This document shows, one piece after another, positions 1 through 8,151 of a stretch of 34,320 nt of DNA. The stretch is from an uncultured Bacillota bacterium (GTDB lineage Bacteria; Bacillota_I; Bacilli_A; Culicoidibacterales; ZOR0006). The stretch spans positions 1 to 34,320 of the forward strand of contig CAMFJD010000019.1 of NCBI GenBank assembly GCA_945956935.1, read 5' to 3'. A model generated the notes under the pieces. The model was not told the DNA's origin. It ran no database searches and saw only the letters and a list, made by a program, of their open reading frames with translations. Each line of letters opens with the position of its first letter. Positions within the stretch are counted from its first letter, which is position 1. The translations under genes and the position numbers were made by a program.

Positions 1-42
1 AAAAGTGGCCTACTATTTTTCTAGCAAGTGGTACACTTTTTT
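1..42. terminator. Possible terminator at the left edge
   Basis: AAAAGTG (1-7) can pair with CACTTTT (34-40), with further partial pairing inside, and the plus strand continues into a T-run. It may end a plus-strand gene lying left of the window. The left side is cut, so orientation is uncertain. From here to the dUTPase stop (43-240) the DNA is AT-rich and I see no gene. Confidence 0.3.
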
Positions 43-240
43 ATTGACGAATATAGTTTTATTCATAGTTATACTCTTATTTTTCCAACCAAGTTATATA
101 TAATGTTGATAATAAAAAAATTCCACACACTACAATCATCCCTACAAACATAGTTTTCCCTCTAATTTAAAATTAATTAAATAAAGATTATCACACTTTG
201 CTTATTTCGTCCACTATTTAACAAACTTTTATCAGCATTT

Positions 241-693
241 TTACAATGAATTCGTACTACCAAACCCGCCAGTACGTTCAATACTTTTTTCATGTTCCTC
301 ACTGGCACACAAAAATGGTTGGAATATTCCTTGGCCAATTCGCTCACCAACTTCAATTGTTACAGGTGTCGAGTTACTGTTATAAAACGCAAAGAAAATA
401 TGTCCTTCATTATCAAGATTATTATAGTAATCCGCATCGACAATCCCAACACTATTTATCATCATTAAACCTTTTTTCACAGCTGTCGACGAACGAATAT
501 ATAATCCTAAAAACTCATTTTTGGGCATATACGCTTTTATACCCGTTGGTATTAATGCAATGTGTTGTGGTGCTAATATAACCGTTTCAGCAGCAGTAAA
601 ATCATATCCTGCTGCTTGCGATGTTTGTCTTTTTGGCAGCGTTGCCACTTCCTCGTAATTAGATACAATTGCAAATCCACGAATTTTTTCCAT
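241..693 (-). CDS. dut: dUTP diphosphatase (trimeric dUTPase)
   Basis: Hydrolyses dUTP to dUMP and pyrophosphate, which keeps uracil out of DNA and feeds dTMP synthesis. At 150 aa it has the usual length of a trimeric dUTPase, and all five motifs are recognisable in order: AAGYDFTA (motif 1), IRSSTAVKKG (motif 2), GIVDADYYNN (motif 3), GERIGQGIFQPF (motif 4) and the C-terminal glycine-rich RTGGFGSTN (motif 5). Motif 3 differs slightly from the common GVIDxDYRG. The open frame extends 13 codons upstream, but AAGGAG lies about 7 nt before the ATG at 693, so I start there. The first 35 nt overlap the 3' end of the upstream diguanylate cyclase, with the ribosome binding site inside that gene, so the two are probably co-transcribed. 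No clear terminator follows the stop. Confidence 0.93.
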   Translation of the reverse strand: MEKIRGFAIVSNYEEVATLPKRQTSQAAGYDFTAAETVILAPQHIALIPTGIKAYMPKNEFLGLYIRSSTAVKKGLMMINSVGIVDADYYNNLDNEGHIFFAFYNSNSTPVTIEVGERIGQGIFQPFLCASEEHEKSIERTGGFGSTNSL

Positions 694-1591
694 AGTTATC
701 TCCTTTTGTTTGTAAGACATGTTTTTTAGCAAAACACATCATCTTATAATGATTTTTTCCGCCCTCTTTCACATTATACAACGCTTTATCAGCCAATGTA
801 TATAATTGTGCAAAGTCTGCGATGCTATGACAATCATATGCTACTCCACACGAACATGAAACAAGCACCTCATTCACTTGTATAATTAACTCAATTTGTA
901 CTTGATGCATAATATAGGATATTTCTGCTAACGCATCTTCTGACTGAAAATAGATGACAAATTCATCACCACCTAGTCGACCAATAAACATTCCTTCTCG
1001 TTGAAATCGTTGTAATCGTCTGCCGACCTCTTTCAAAACTGTATCACCCCTTTGATGACCATATGTATCATTGACTGCTTTAAAATTATCCAAATCAATC
1101 AATAACAGTGCTTGTTTTTGTTTTTGATGCATTCTTATTGCACTAATCTCTTGTTCAAATGCTTGACGATTTAGTAACTGTGTAATTTGATCAATACTTG
1201 CTTCATACCGAATTGCATCTAATTCTTGTGCACGATAACTCACATCCATGAGTACTACATAAAATATGTTTTGATATGAATCGTATGTCGCCGTATCGTG
1301 AATCCACATAATTTCACCTTGTTTATTCCGTATTCTAAATTCATAATCAATGACTTGATTTCCCTGTATGCTAGCTCGCACTTTTTGTAACATAGTATTA
1401 ATATCATCCACAACTAAAAGTGAAAATCGATTATAGAATAATGAACGCATCTCATCTTTCGTATAACCTATCAAACGATAAAATGCGTCATTGGCTTCCA
1501 AAATAGTAGAGAACTGGTCATTTTTACAAATGAGTAGTCCACAAGCAGAATGTTCAAAAAAATATTTATGCATAGTCAAAGTCATATTCAT
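659..1591 (-). CDS. PAS-GGDEF diguanylate cyclase
   Basis: Predicted to make cyclic di-GMP from two GTP. The 310-aa protein has an N-terminal PAS domain (about residues 8-125, including a PAC-like end around IMWIHDTATY) and a C-terminal GGDEF domain (about 130-285). The catalytic loop is intact, RLGGDEF with GGDEF at 207-211, and the nucleotide/metal region LLIDLDNFKAVNDTYGHQ (163-180) is canonical. The usual RxxD inhibitory site before the loop reads REGM (198-201), so product feedback inhibition is probably absent. There is no signal peptide or membrane segment, so it should be cytosolic and sense its ligand through the PAS domain. The ATG at 1591 follows AGGGG at 7 nt. Its 3' end overlaps dut. 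No EAL or HD-GYP phosphodiesterase lies in the window. Confidence 0.9.
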   Translation of the reverse strand: MNMTLTMHKYFFEHSACGLLICKNDQFSTILEANDAFYRLIGYTKDEMRSLFYNRFSLLVVDDINTMLQKVRASIQGNQVIDYEFRIRNKQGEIMWIHDTATYDSYQNIFYVVLMDVSYRAQELDAIRYEASIDQITQLLNRQAFEQEISAIRMHQKQKQALLLIDLDNFKAVNDTYGHQRGDTVLKEVGRRLQRFQREGMFIGRLGGDEFVIYFQSEDALAEISYIMHQVQIELIIQVNEVLVSCSCGVAYDCHSIADFAQLYTLADKALYNVKEGGKNHYKMMCFAKKHVLQTKGDNYGKNSWICNCI

Positions 1592-1943
1592 CTTTTTACC
1601 CCTATCTTTTCATAGTGCTATGTATTATTTGAACGACTTACTAAGATAAATATGATGATAGTCCATGCAACACTTCGATTTTAATTAGACTATACTCCCG
1701 TCGTTCATTATGCAAGTCATTATTAACATTTTCCCTTGAATGAAATAACAACTCGATGGCTATTTTTTACTGATCTCATATATTATGTACGCCACTCATC
1801 TGTCCCCTTGTATTTTTAATCGATTAACATAAAAATATTACACAGATTTGATAACATTAACAATAATATTGACACTTTTATTAGTATACCAATTTTTCAT
1901 ATAAATTAAAATTATTTCCACATTTATTCATAATCAGAAAATG

Positions 1944-1976
1944 AAAAAGCGACTAATAACGCTGTATTAGTCGCTT
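1944..1976 (-). terminator. Orphan rho-independent terminator
   Basis: AAGCGACTAATA (1947-1958) pairs perfectly over 12 bp with TATTAGTCGCTT (1965-1976) around a 6-nt loop. On the minus strand the stem is followed by a short T-run, as in an intrinsic terminator. No minus-strand gene is visible directly upstream, so it either ends a small RNA or protects the cyclase gene from read-through. Confidence 0.6.
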
Positions 1977-2536
1977 ACCTTTGTGTCCTAACAATGGATT
2001 CATACGTTTGTATGATTTTACTCAGTTTATTCAATTGTTATTTGCACTCATATCGTCTATCCGTCGATACACGGAGCAACAAATTTTTATAGAATTTTAT
2101 TTTATATTGACTAGAAAATTCTTACACCTCAACTATTAGGTTCACCATTTTCTTCTTGATTGAAAATGGTCATAATCAACTACTGTATAGTCAAATATCT
2201 GTGCATTATCCAGATGAATGATGTGATTACTTATGTAAATACCACATTAGCACATTAATTTGTTTTTTTATAGTGTGATTATGTTTTTCAGCCTTATGAC
2301 GATAGCTGATTTCCAACAACTACCACCTCTTTCCATATACGCTTACAACGTATCACTACTTGCAGTTCGTAGTAATTTTTACAACTTCAATATATCGCTT
2401 TCAGAATGAAAAAACAAGTCTTTGCTTCTGTTTTTTTTATGAATAATTCTAATATTTTTAGTTTCCTCTACCTTTTTTTAATTCTAAACAAAATATAACT
2501 TTTTGGATAATTTTCTGTTTATATTGTAATATTTCC

Positions 2537-2564
2537 TTGCTCTTTGTATCTTTTTTGTTATAGT
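2537..2564 (+). promoter_or_regulatory. Promoter of the small hydrophobic gene
   Basis: TTGCTC (2537-2542), a 16-nt spacer, then TATAGT (2559-2564). It is followed about 20 nt later by a very strong ribosome binding site, AAAGGAGGG, ending at 2591. Confidence 0.6.
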
Positions 2565-2597
2565 AGACTCACATAACTTGAGAAAGGAGGGAAGAGA

Positions 2598-2627
2598 TTG
2601 CGTGACAGGCACTCTCATAGGCTATGA
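2598..2627 (+). CDS. Putative 9-residue leader peptide
   Basis: The best ribosome binding site here, AGGAGG at 2585-2590, sits 7 nt before TTG at 2598. That start opens a 9-codon frame rich in Arg and His (after the start: RDRHSHRL). Its TGA stop (2625-2627) overlaps the ATG at 2624 of the next gene in an ATGA arrangement. A GTG at 2602 in another frame would also give a short peptide of 10 residues. The layout suggests translational coupling or attenuation. Not tested and not a family I recognise. Confidence 0.4.
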   Translation: MRDRHSHRL

Positions 2628-2881
2628 TTGCTAGTGAAGCATTACTTTGTTTAATCATTCTCATCATCTTTTTTACATTATGGTTGCTATCATCCTTTCG
2701 GATTGCTGCTATTAGTACATGTGTTATTCTTGTTTTTTTATTAGTACTACCTTTCCCACTCTTTACGACATACTCCGCTCTCTTCACTCTTACATTAATT
2801 ACTATTCTCACAATTATCACACATGTCATCGTGAATCACGATCAAAAATTGCAAAATAACAAAATACAAGATGATTCATAA
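2624..2881 (+). CDS. Small hydrophobic membrane protein, unknown
   Basis: An 85-aa protein of two or three predicted membrane segments (about residues 6-22, 27-48 and 53-70) with a polar, lysine/asparagine/aspartate-containing tail. I do not recognise the family. An in-frame stop lies at 2618-2620, so 2624 is the first possible start, yet it has no good ribosome binding site of its own; the strong site upstream belongs to the leader frame. Own promoter upstream and a terminator directly downstream support a real monocistronic gene. Candidates are a small membrane-stress protein or a type I toxin-like peptide; neither can be shown. A minus-strand frame over the same DNA is very basic and looks like a shadow. 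Confidence 0.6.
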   Translation: MIASEALLCLIILIIFFTLWLLSSFRIAAISTCVILVFLLVLPFPLFTTYSALFTLTLITILTIITHVIVNHDQKLQNNKIQDDS

Positions 2882-2902
2882 TTCTTTCAAACTCTCAAAT
2901 AC

Positions 2903-2965
2903 AAAAAACAGCTGCTTTTGTATTACTCCCTTGATTATGGAGAAGACAAATTCAGCTGTTTTTTT
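2903..2965. terminator. Bidirectional terminator
   Basis: AAAAAACAGCTG (2903-2914) and CAGCTGTTTTTT (2953-2964) form a 12-bp stem with T-runs on both strands. It can serve the plus-strand small gene and the convergent YfhO gene, whose stop codon lies in the second arm. The 38-nt loop is unusually long. Confidence 0.7.
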
Positions 2966-5636
2966 ATGCTTTTCGTCTTTTTGTCATGACAACGGTTACC
3001 ATACTCATACTTGTCACTACTGTTATCATTATTCCGATTTTCAATAATGGTGTTTCGTATTTAAAATAGAGATGATGTTCTCCTCCTGGAATTTCAACAC
3101 CAATTAAACCACCTTGTACGGATTGGATATTTTCTTGTTTTCCATCAACAAATACTTCCCATCCCGCATCATAAGCTATTGGAAAAACAACAAGCGTCTC
3201 ATCTTCCACACGTAAAAATTGTTGCCAATGATTTGCCTCATACACCGGATCCGTTTCATCAATAGTAATTGGATCAAATGTATCAACATCTGCGAAGTAC
3301 ATCTGAAAACTTTCTTTACTATTTTCCCATAATGGATATACTCCTGCTTCTAATTGAATACTTACTCGTTTTACTGATTCACGAATCGGAATTGCAATTG
3401 TTTTTGCTTGCATACTATGCGCAGTATCATTCGTTGTTTCGTAAATTTGTCCATCTATATAGATAGTCATATTATCAAGATTACTAATGTACAATTCCCC
3501 TTCATTTCGCATGAAATCAATTTGTAACATTGCTGTCGTATTCACGTGCAATTCATCTTTTTCTAATTTCATGTTTTTACTTTTATTTACAGCTTGGATA
3601 AGCTGTTTAGTAGCTTTTTGTTGAAGCGGCTGAATATCATAGTGAATGAGTTCTTGTTTTGTTTGTGGTTTACCTAAAAACACTTTGTTAGCAATTTCAT
3701 CACGAAAAACCCATGGAATTGTTTCCATCTCAGCTCGGTCAATATACGCTCCGTACGTTTTAGCAAATTGGCTATCATATTCATATATTACTCCGATTGC
3801 TTTCTCACCGACATACTGTGCAGTCGGTAGTGGTTGTTGGTTTTTTGATTGTACCGTTGGCAAAATTGTATATTTTACTCCGAGCAACCAATGTGTTAAA
3901 CGGTTATATTTGAATGACTTTACCCACGAACGTTGCCAATATGCATCTTTTGGCGTGTCAATTCCATGTAAAAAATTAAACAATTCATTTGTACTTGTCT
4001 GATATAAAGAATGATAAATGTGCGGTGTCTGTAGTTGATATGCCAATCCTTGATTATATGCAAAATAATCACTCCCATCGCTCCTAAAATCATGAGCATA
4101 CCGCCATAGAAGTTCATCTGTATTTAACTGTTTATTTAAATCATCATATAAATCTGTTCGAGCCATAATTCGTTGAATACTCGTATCACTCACAAAGCTT
4201 GGAATTGTATTTCCTGACCAATAAATAAAATAAATAAATTGGTAGATTGCTAACATGCTCACTAATCCTACCAAGAACATCCGTGAACGATTTTTTTTGC
4301 TAATATAGTAGCAAAGAGCACTCCCAATCACTCCAGCTAAAACTGGAAGTATGTTCCATACTATCACTCGCCAAAATGTGGTTACTGCTTCGCTATCTGT
4401 CAGCGGTAATTGCAGATATCCACTAGTGACGATTACTACATAACAGCCAATAATCGTACAAGCACTCAAAAAAATGGTGCGACGATGTATGCTTTTACTT
4501 CGTGATAGTGTTATCACTGCATAAACGATGAGGAAAAAACTGAGTAAATATAAATTCCGATACGTAACATTACCAAATCCTGCTAATAACTTATTTGTAA
4601 ATGGGATTGCAAACAAACTCACAATGCCACATACTCCAAGAATAGTAATAAGCCAAATACGCTTTGGCCATACACGCCTTCCTTGAAATAGAGCCAATAA
4701 AATAACCGGATTCACTGCTGCGGTAAATGACTGCCAAGTTGTTAAACGACCAAATTCATTAAATTGAATAAACGGATGTACCTTCATCGTGACTGGAACA
4801 AGGAAAATACTTTGCCATACTTGTAACCAATTCGTGATAATTGTTTGAAATGGCGTTACTTTGCTAACAAGATTTATTCTTGGATTACTAAGTAAAACAT
4901 ACACTGTTGGTAAAAAAGCAAATGATGCCAAAAGTAAACCAACAAAATAAACCCCCAAATAACGAATAATTTGTTCAATCCATTCATACCAATCAAAATA
5001 TAATTGTTTTTTTGCGACTAAACCAGTTCGCCAAATAAAATAAAAAAAACTAATGATGGATAGTCCTAAACAAAAATATACATTGATAATTGCACTAACT
5101 GCTACGGCAATACTCATCGTCCAATATCTTTTTTTCATAATTACCCATTCCATAGCAATAAAAAAAAGGGGGACTAAACAAAGAAAGTCATTAAAATGAT
5201 TAAACCAGTAATTCATAATAAGCGGACCAGAAAAAGCATAACTCAGTCCACCAATAACTAATAACCACATATTTTTTACTTTTAATACTTGTAAAAACCA
5301 ACTCATTGTGATTCCAGCAAATGCTAATTTAGCAATATTCATCACTAGCATCATAAAGGGCAATAGTCCTTTAGGAAATAGTAACGTAACTAAAAAAAAG
5401 GGACTAAACACAAAGTAAAAGCTATTTGCACCAATATAATTTACACCTAACAAATTATTAAAGCCCCACATCGGTAACTCACCTTGATGAAATTTTTCAT
5501 ATCCATCTAAGTAAAAAGGAAGTTGTTGTTGAATCATATCACTTGTCGTAAATAAATGTCCGTCCGCTAACCATGGAAGGTGTGCAATGACTGCTATACA
5601 TATGAATATACAAATCAATCCGAATTGTTTTCTCAT
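2964..5636 (-). CDS. yfhO: YfhO family membrane protein
   Basis: An 890-aa polytopic membrane protein of the YfhO family (glycosyltransferase-like, GT-C type). Family members are implicated in glycosylating lipoteichoic acid or related cell-surface polymers from a polyprenyl-phosphate sugar. The N-terminal signal-anchor helix is followed by the conserved early loop, with TSDMIQQQLPFY at about 31-42, which carries the acidic residue typical of GT-C enzymes. About a dozen membrane helices fill the first 480 residues. A large extracytoplasmic domain (about 490-860) and a final helix with a basic tail (KRRKA) complete it. The ATG at 5636 follows AAAGGTGAT. A possible promoter, TTGTTG-17 nt-TAGAAT, lies upstream next to an 11-bp direct repeat. 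No CsbB- or GtcA-like partner is in the window. Confidence 0.85.
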   Translation of the reverse strand: MRKQFGLICIFICIAVIAHLPWLADGHLFTTSDMIQQQLPFYLDGYEKFHQGELPMWGFNNLLGVNYIGANSFYFVFSPFFLVTLLFPKGLLPFMMLVMNIAKLAFAGITMSWFLQVLKVKNMWLLVIGGLSYAFSGPLIMNYWFNHFNDFLCLVPLFFIAMEWVIMKKRYWTMSIAVAVSAIINVYFCLGLSIISFFYFIWRTGLVAKKQLYFDWYEWIEQIIRYLGVYFVGLLLASFAFLPTVYVLLSNPRINLVSKVTPFQTIITNWLQVWQSIFLVPVTMKVHPFIQFNEFGRLTTWQSFTAAVNPVILLALFQGRRVWPKRIWLITILGVCGIVSLFAIPFTNKLLAGFGNVTYRNLYLLSFFLIVYAVITLSRSKSIHRRTIFLSACTIIGCYVVIVTSGYLQLPLTDSEAVTTFWRVIVWNILPVLAGVIGSALCYYISKKNRSRMFLVGLVSMLAIYQFIYFIYWSGNTIPSFVSDTSIQRIMARTDLYDDLNKQLNTDELLWRYAHDFRSDGSDYFAYNQGLAYQLQTPHIYHSLYQTSTNELFNFLHGIDTPKDAYWQRSWVKSFKYNRLTHWLLGVKYTILPTVQSKNQQPLPTAQYVGEKAIGVIYEYDSQFAKTYGAYIDRAEMETIPWVFRDEIANKVFLGKPQTKQELIHYDIQPLQQKATKQLIQAVNKSKNMKLEKDELHVNTTAMLQIDFMRNEGELYISNLDNMTIYIDGQIYETTNDTAHSMQAKTIAIPIRESVKRVSIQLEAGVYPLWENSKESFQMYFADVDTFDPITIDETDPVYEANHWQQFLRVEDETLVVFPIAYDAGWEVFVDGKQENIQSVQGGLIGVEIPGGEHHLYFKYETPLLKIGIMITVVTSMSMVTVVMTKRRKA

Positions 5637-5690
5637 TTGTCATCACCTTTCGTTTCTAGTATCTTCTTTTATTCTAACAATTTTCATAAC

Positions 5691-5712
5691 TACCAACAAG
5701 ATACCAACAAGA
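5691..5712. repeat. 11-bp tandem direct repeat
   Basis: TACCAACAAGA occurs twice back to back (5691-5701 and 5702-5712), between the transketolase terminator and the yfhO gene. It overlaps the region where a yfhO promoter would sit, so it could be a regulator site or a simple duplication. Confidence 0.6.
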
Positions 5713-5787
5713 AAAAACCTACACCGCACAAGAATTAGAACAAATAAAAGGAGTTATTTGTTCTAGTCCATTGAACCTGTAGATTTT
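5712..5787 (-). terminator. Nested-hairpin terminator of tkt
   Basis: An outer 10-bp stem (5714-5723 with 5778-5787, one G-T pair) encloses a perfect 12-bp inner hairpin (TAGAACAAATAA 5736-5747 / TTATTTGTTCTA 5754-5765, loop AAGGAG). On the minus strand the outer stem runs into six Ts. It ends the transketolase transcript. Confidence 0.7.
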
Positions 5788-5801
5788 CATTCGCTTGTAT
5801 A

Positions 5802-7787
5802 TTATGCTTTGATTAATTGCTTCACATGTGCAACAATATTTTCAACATTAAATCCAAAAGCTGGAATAACTTTGTTAGCTGGTGCCGATGCTCCAAATGT
5901 ATCAATACCAATAACTGTACCGTCTAATCCTACATATTGATGCCAGCCAAAGCTTGCTCCCATTTCAATTGCAACACGTGTACGTACTTCATTTGGCAAT
6001 ACTGTCTCACGGTATGCATTTGATTGAGCATTGAATAATTCAAATGATGGCATTGATACAACACGTACATCAATTTCTTGTTCAAAAAGTACCTTTTTTG
6101 CTTCCATTGCAAGATTCACTTCTGAACCACTAGCAATTAAAATAGCATCGATACGTGCTTGTTCATGCCCAATGATGTATGCTCCTTTCGCAACGCTTTG
6201 AGCAGATGATGTCTCCATCACTGTTAATGGTTGACGTGTCAAAACAAGTGAAGTTGGCGTTGTCTTACTCTGAATTGCTACTTGCCAAGCACCTTGTGTC
6301 TCCCGTGCATCTGCTGGACGAATCACATTCATATTTGGCATTGCCCGTAATCCCGCTAGTTGTTCAATTGGTTCATGGGTTGGACCATCTTCACCAACTG
6401 CAATACTGTCATGCGTAAGTACATATGTAACAGGTTGATGCATTAATGCTGACAAACGCATTGCGGCCTTTAAATAATCGCTAAACACGAAGAATGTTCC
6501 ACCAAACACACGTAATCCTTTGTGTAATGACATTCCGTTCATGATTGCTGCCATCGCAAATTCACGTACCCCATACTGAATATTGCGATTTGTTAAGTGA
6601 TTAGAAGATAACAGTCCTTCTCCATTAATAACTGTCATATTTGAATGAGCAAGATCTGCTGATCCACCTAGGAAGCAATCAAGTTTTTTGGCAATTGCAT
6701 TAATCGCATCTTGACTAGAGTTACGTGTAGCTTGTGAAAATCCGGCTTCGATTTCATCCATTTCAGCAAAGATATCGGTCGGCAATTCATCTTGAATCGC
6801 TTGCATAAATGTCATATATTCAGCTGGATATGCTGCTTGATACGCAACAACTAATTCGTTCCACGCATTATTTGCATCTTTACCACGGTTTGCAACTGTT
6901 GTTTCAAAATGCTCATATACTTCATTTGGCACTTCAAATGCTTCATGTTCCCACCCATAACTTGCTTTTGTTAATGTCGCTTCATTTGCTCCAAGTGGTG
7001 CTCCATGTGCCGCATTTGAACCAGCTTTATTTGGTGAACCGTGTCCAATAACAGTTTTAATTTCAATTAAAGTTGGACGTTTTGTATCAGCTTTTGCTTG
7101 TTCAATGGCTTCTGTTAATGCTTCTACATCACTTCCATCTGTTACTAGAATTGTTTGCCATCCGTACGCTTCATAACGCTTCATTGTTTGTTCATTATAT
7201 GCCTCATCTAGATTTCCATCTAAACAAATATCATTTGAATCATATAAAACAATCAGCTTACTTAAATCATGTAGTCCAGCAAATGAACTAGCTTCTGCTG
7301 AAACACCCTCCATTAAATCACCATCACCACAAATAACATATGTATAATGATCAACAAGATTAAAATTTTCCTTATTAAATTTCGCAGCTAAATGTTTTTC
7401 AGCCAATGCCATTCCAACTGCCATGGCAATCCCTTGTCCTAATGGGCCTGTTGTTGCATCAACGCCAACTGTATGACCAAATTCGGGATGACCAGGTGTT
7501 TTTGAATCCCATTGACGGAAGTTTTTCAAATCATCAATCGATAAATCAAATCCTGATAAATGTAATAAACTATACAATAACATTGAACCGTGCCCTGCTG
7601 ATAAAACAAAACGATCACGATTAAACCAAGTTGGATTCGTTGGATTGACTCTTAATTGTTTTGACCATAACGTATAAGCCATTGGTGCTGCTCCCATGAC
7701 AATTCCAGGATGTCCTGAGTTTGCCTTTTCAATTGCATCAATTCCTAACGTTCGAATACTGTTAATTGCTACTTGCTCCATTGCCAT
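5802..7787 (-). CDS. tkt: Transketolase
   Basis: Transfers two-carbon ketol units between sugar phosphates in the non-oxidative pentose phosphate pathway, using thiamine diphosphate and a divalent metal. The 661-aa length is typical. Landmarks are the N-terminal region with SGHPG and [11 protein letters not shown], the thiamine-diphosphate motif GDGDLMEG (154-161), and the pyrimidine-domain stretch [16 protein letters not shown]. The C-terminal domain is also complete. The open frame starts six codons earlier, but GGGAGG lies 8 nt before the ATG at 7787, so I use that start. It appears monocistronic, with its own terminator and a leader of nearly 190 nt carrying a palindrome at the predicted transcription start. 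Confidence 0.96.
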   Translation of the reverse strand: MAMEQVAINSIRTLGIDAIEKANSGHPGIVMGAAPMAYTLWSKQLRVNPTNPTWFNRDRFVLSAGHGSMLLYSLLHLSGFDLSIDDLKNFRQWDSKTPGHPEFGHTVGVDATTGPLGQGIAMAVGMALAEKHLAAKFNKENFNLVDHYTYVICGDGDLMEGVSAEASSFAGLHDLSKLIVLYDSNDICLDGNLDEAYNEQTMKRYEAYGWQTILVTDGSDVEALTEAIEQAKADTKRPTLIEIKTVIGHGSPNKAGSNAAHGAPLGANEATLTKASYGWEHEAFEVPNEVYEHFETTVANRGKDANNAWNELVVAYQAAYPAEYMTFMQAIQDELPTDIFAEMDEIEAGFSQATRNSSQDAINAIAKKLDCFLGGSADLAHSNMTVINGEGLLSSNHLTNRNIQYGVREFAMAAIMNGMSLHKGLRVFGGTFFVFSDYLKAAMRLSALMHQPVTYVLTHDSIAVGEDGPTHEPIEQLAGLRAMPNMNVIRPADARETQGAWQVAIQSKTTPTSLVLTRQPLTVMETSSAQSVAKGAYIIGHEQARIDAILIASGSEVNLAMEAKKVLFEQEIDVRVVSMPSFELFNAQSNAYRETVLPNEVRTRVAIEMGASFGWHQYVGLDGTVIGIDTFGASAPANKVIPAFGFNVENIVAHVKQLIKA

Positions 7788-7955
7788 ATGTGCAGTTCCT
7801 CCCAAAATATGAAAATATTTCTTCTGTCATCATTGTACTTGATTTTTAGTAAAAAAACTATGTTTTCGCATGACTTTTGTCATAATCATGTATTTTACTC
7901 GTATCTCCTTAATCTTTTCAGTGATCTTCACAAATATATACCGGTTTCACTGATT

Positions 7956-7975
7956 TACATAGTAACTACTATGTA
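7956..7975. promoter_or_regulatory. Operator-like palindrome before tkt
   Basis: TACATAGTA-AC-TACTATGTA is a perfect 9-bp inverted repeat with a 2-nt centre. Relative to the candidate -10 box at 7981-7986 it covers about +1 to +19, where a repressor would block initiation. No regulator gene is adjacent. Confidence 0.5.
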
Positions 7976-7980
7976 GCAAT

Positions 7981-8008
7981 ATTATAGTGAATCTTATTTA
8001 AATGTATA
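7981..8008 (-). promoter_or_regulatory. Candidate tkt promoter
   Basis: On the minus strand, TATACA (8003-8008), a 16-nt spacer and a perfect TATAAT (7981-7986). The -35 match is 4 of 6. Confidence 0.5.
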
Positions 8009-8110
8009 CCGCGTATTGCTTCCTAGTTCTTCACCAAGTTTAAATTCCACCTCATTTTTCACTCGTGTCAACATATTCAATACCTATCTACTACTCAATC
8101 AACAAGATAA

Positions 8111-8150
8111 TAAAAATCATCGTTTTACTTTTAATCGTAAAACGATGATT
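8111..8150 (-). terminator. Terminator of the ABC operon
   Basis: A 14-bp perfect stem (8115-8128 with 8137-8150) and a minus-strand T-run lie directly after the FtsX-type permease stop. This marks the end of the five-gene transport operon. Confidence 0.85.
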
Positions 8151-8151
8151 C

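Larger units (their letters stand above)
1592..2597. other. Long non-coding stretch (about 1 kb)
   Basis: I see no convincing protein gene on either strand across about 1 kb. The content is AT-rich with several short inverted repeats: a terminator-like hairpin at 1947-1976, a 9-bp perfect stem at 2144-2152 / 2162-2170, and ATCATAC-type dyads near 2000-2020. The right end carries the promoter and ribosome binding site of the next plus-strand gene. The left end must hold the diguanylate cyclase promoter, which I could not place. Confidence 0.6.
7788..8110 (-). other. tkt leader and upstream region
   Basis: A gene-free stretch of more than 300 nt (7788-8114). It contains the candidate tkt promoter (7981-8008), a 20-bp palindrome (7956-7975), a small ATGAC-TTTT-GTCAT hairpin (7870-7883) and an AAGGAG at 7905-7910. 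That AAGGAG has no start codon at normal spacing; a 19-codon frame begins 15 nt after it (7830-7889). Nothing recognisable lies between 8010 and the terminator of the ABC operon. Confidence 0.5.

Noticed and set aside
241-732. Mobile element or prophage origin for dut
   Set aside because: dUTPases occur in phages, but no integrase, phage gene, att-like repeat or insertion sequence end is nearby.
1592-2568. tRNA, CRISPR array or riboswitch in the long gap
   Set aside because: No cloverleaf with a GTTCRANNC arm, no regularly spaced repeats and no known riboswitch core could be recognised by eye.
2569-2829. Minus-strand frame of 86 codons over the 85-aa hydrophobic gene
   Set aside because: Extremely basic and low complexity, no ribosome binding site, and it opposes a gene with promoter, ribosome binding site and terminator.
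7830-7889. 19-codon frame in the tkt leader as a gene
   Set aside because: The only ribosome binding site is 15 nt from its start, too far for a confident call; mentioned only as a possible cis element.
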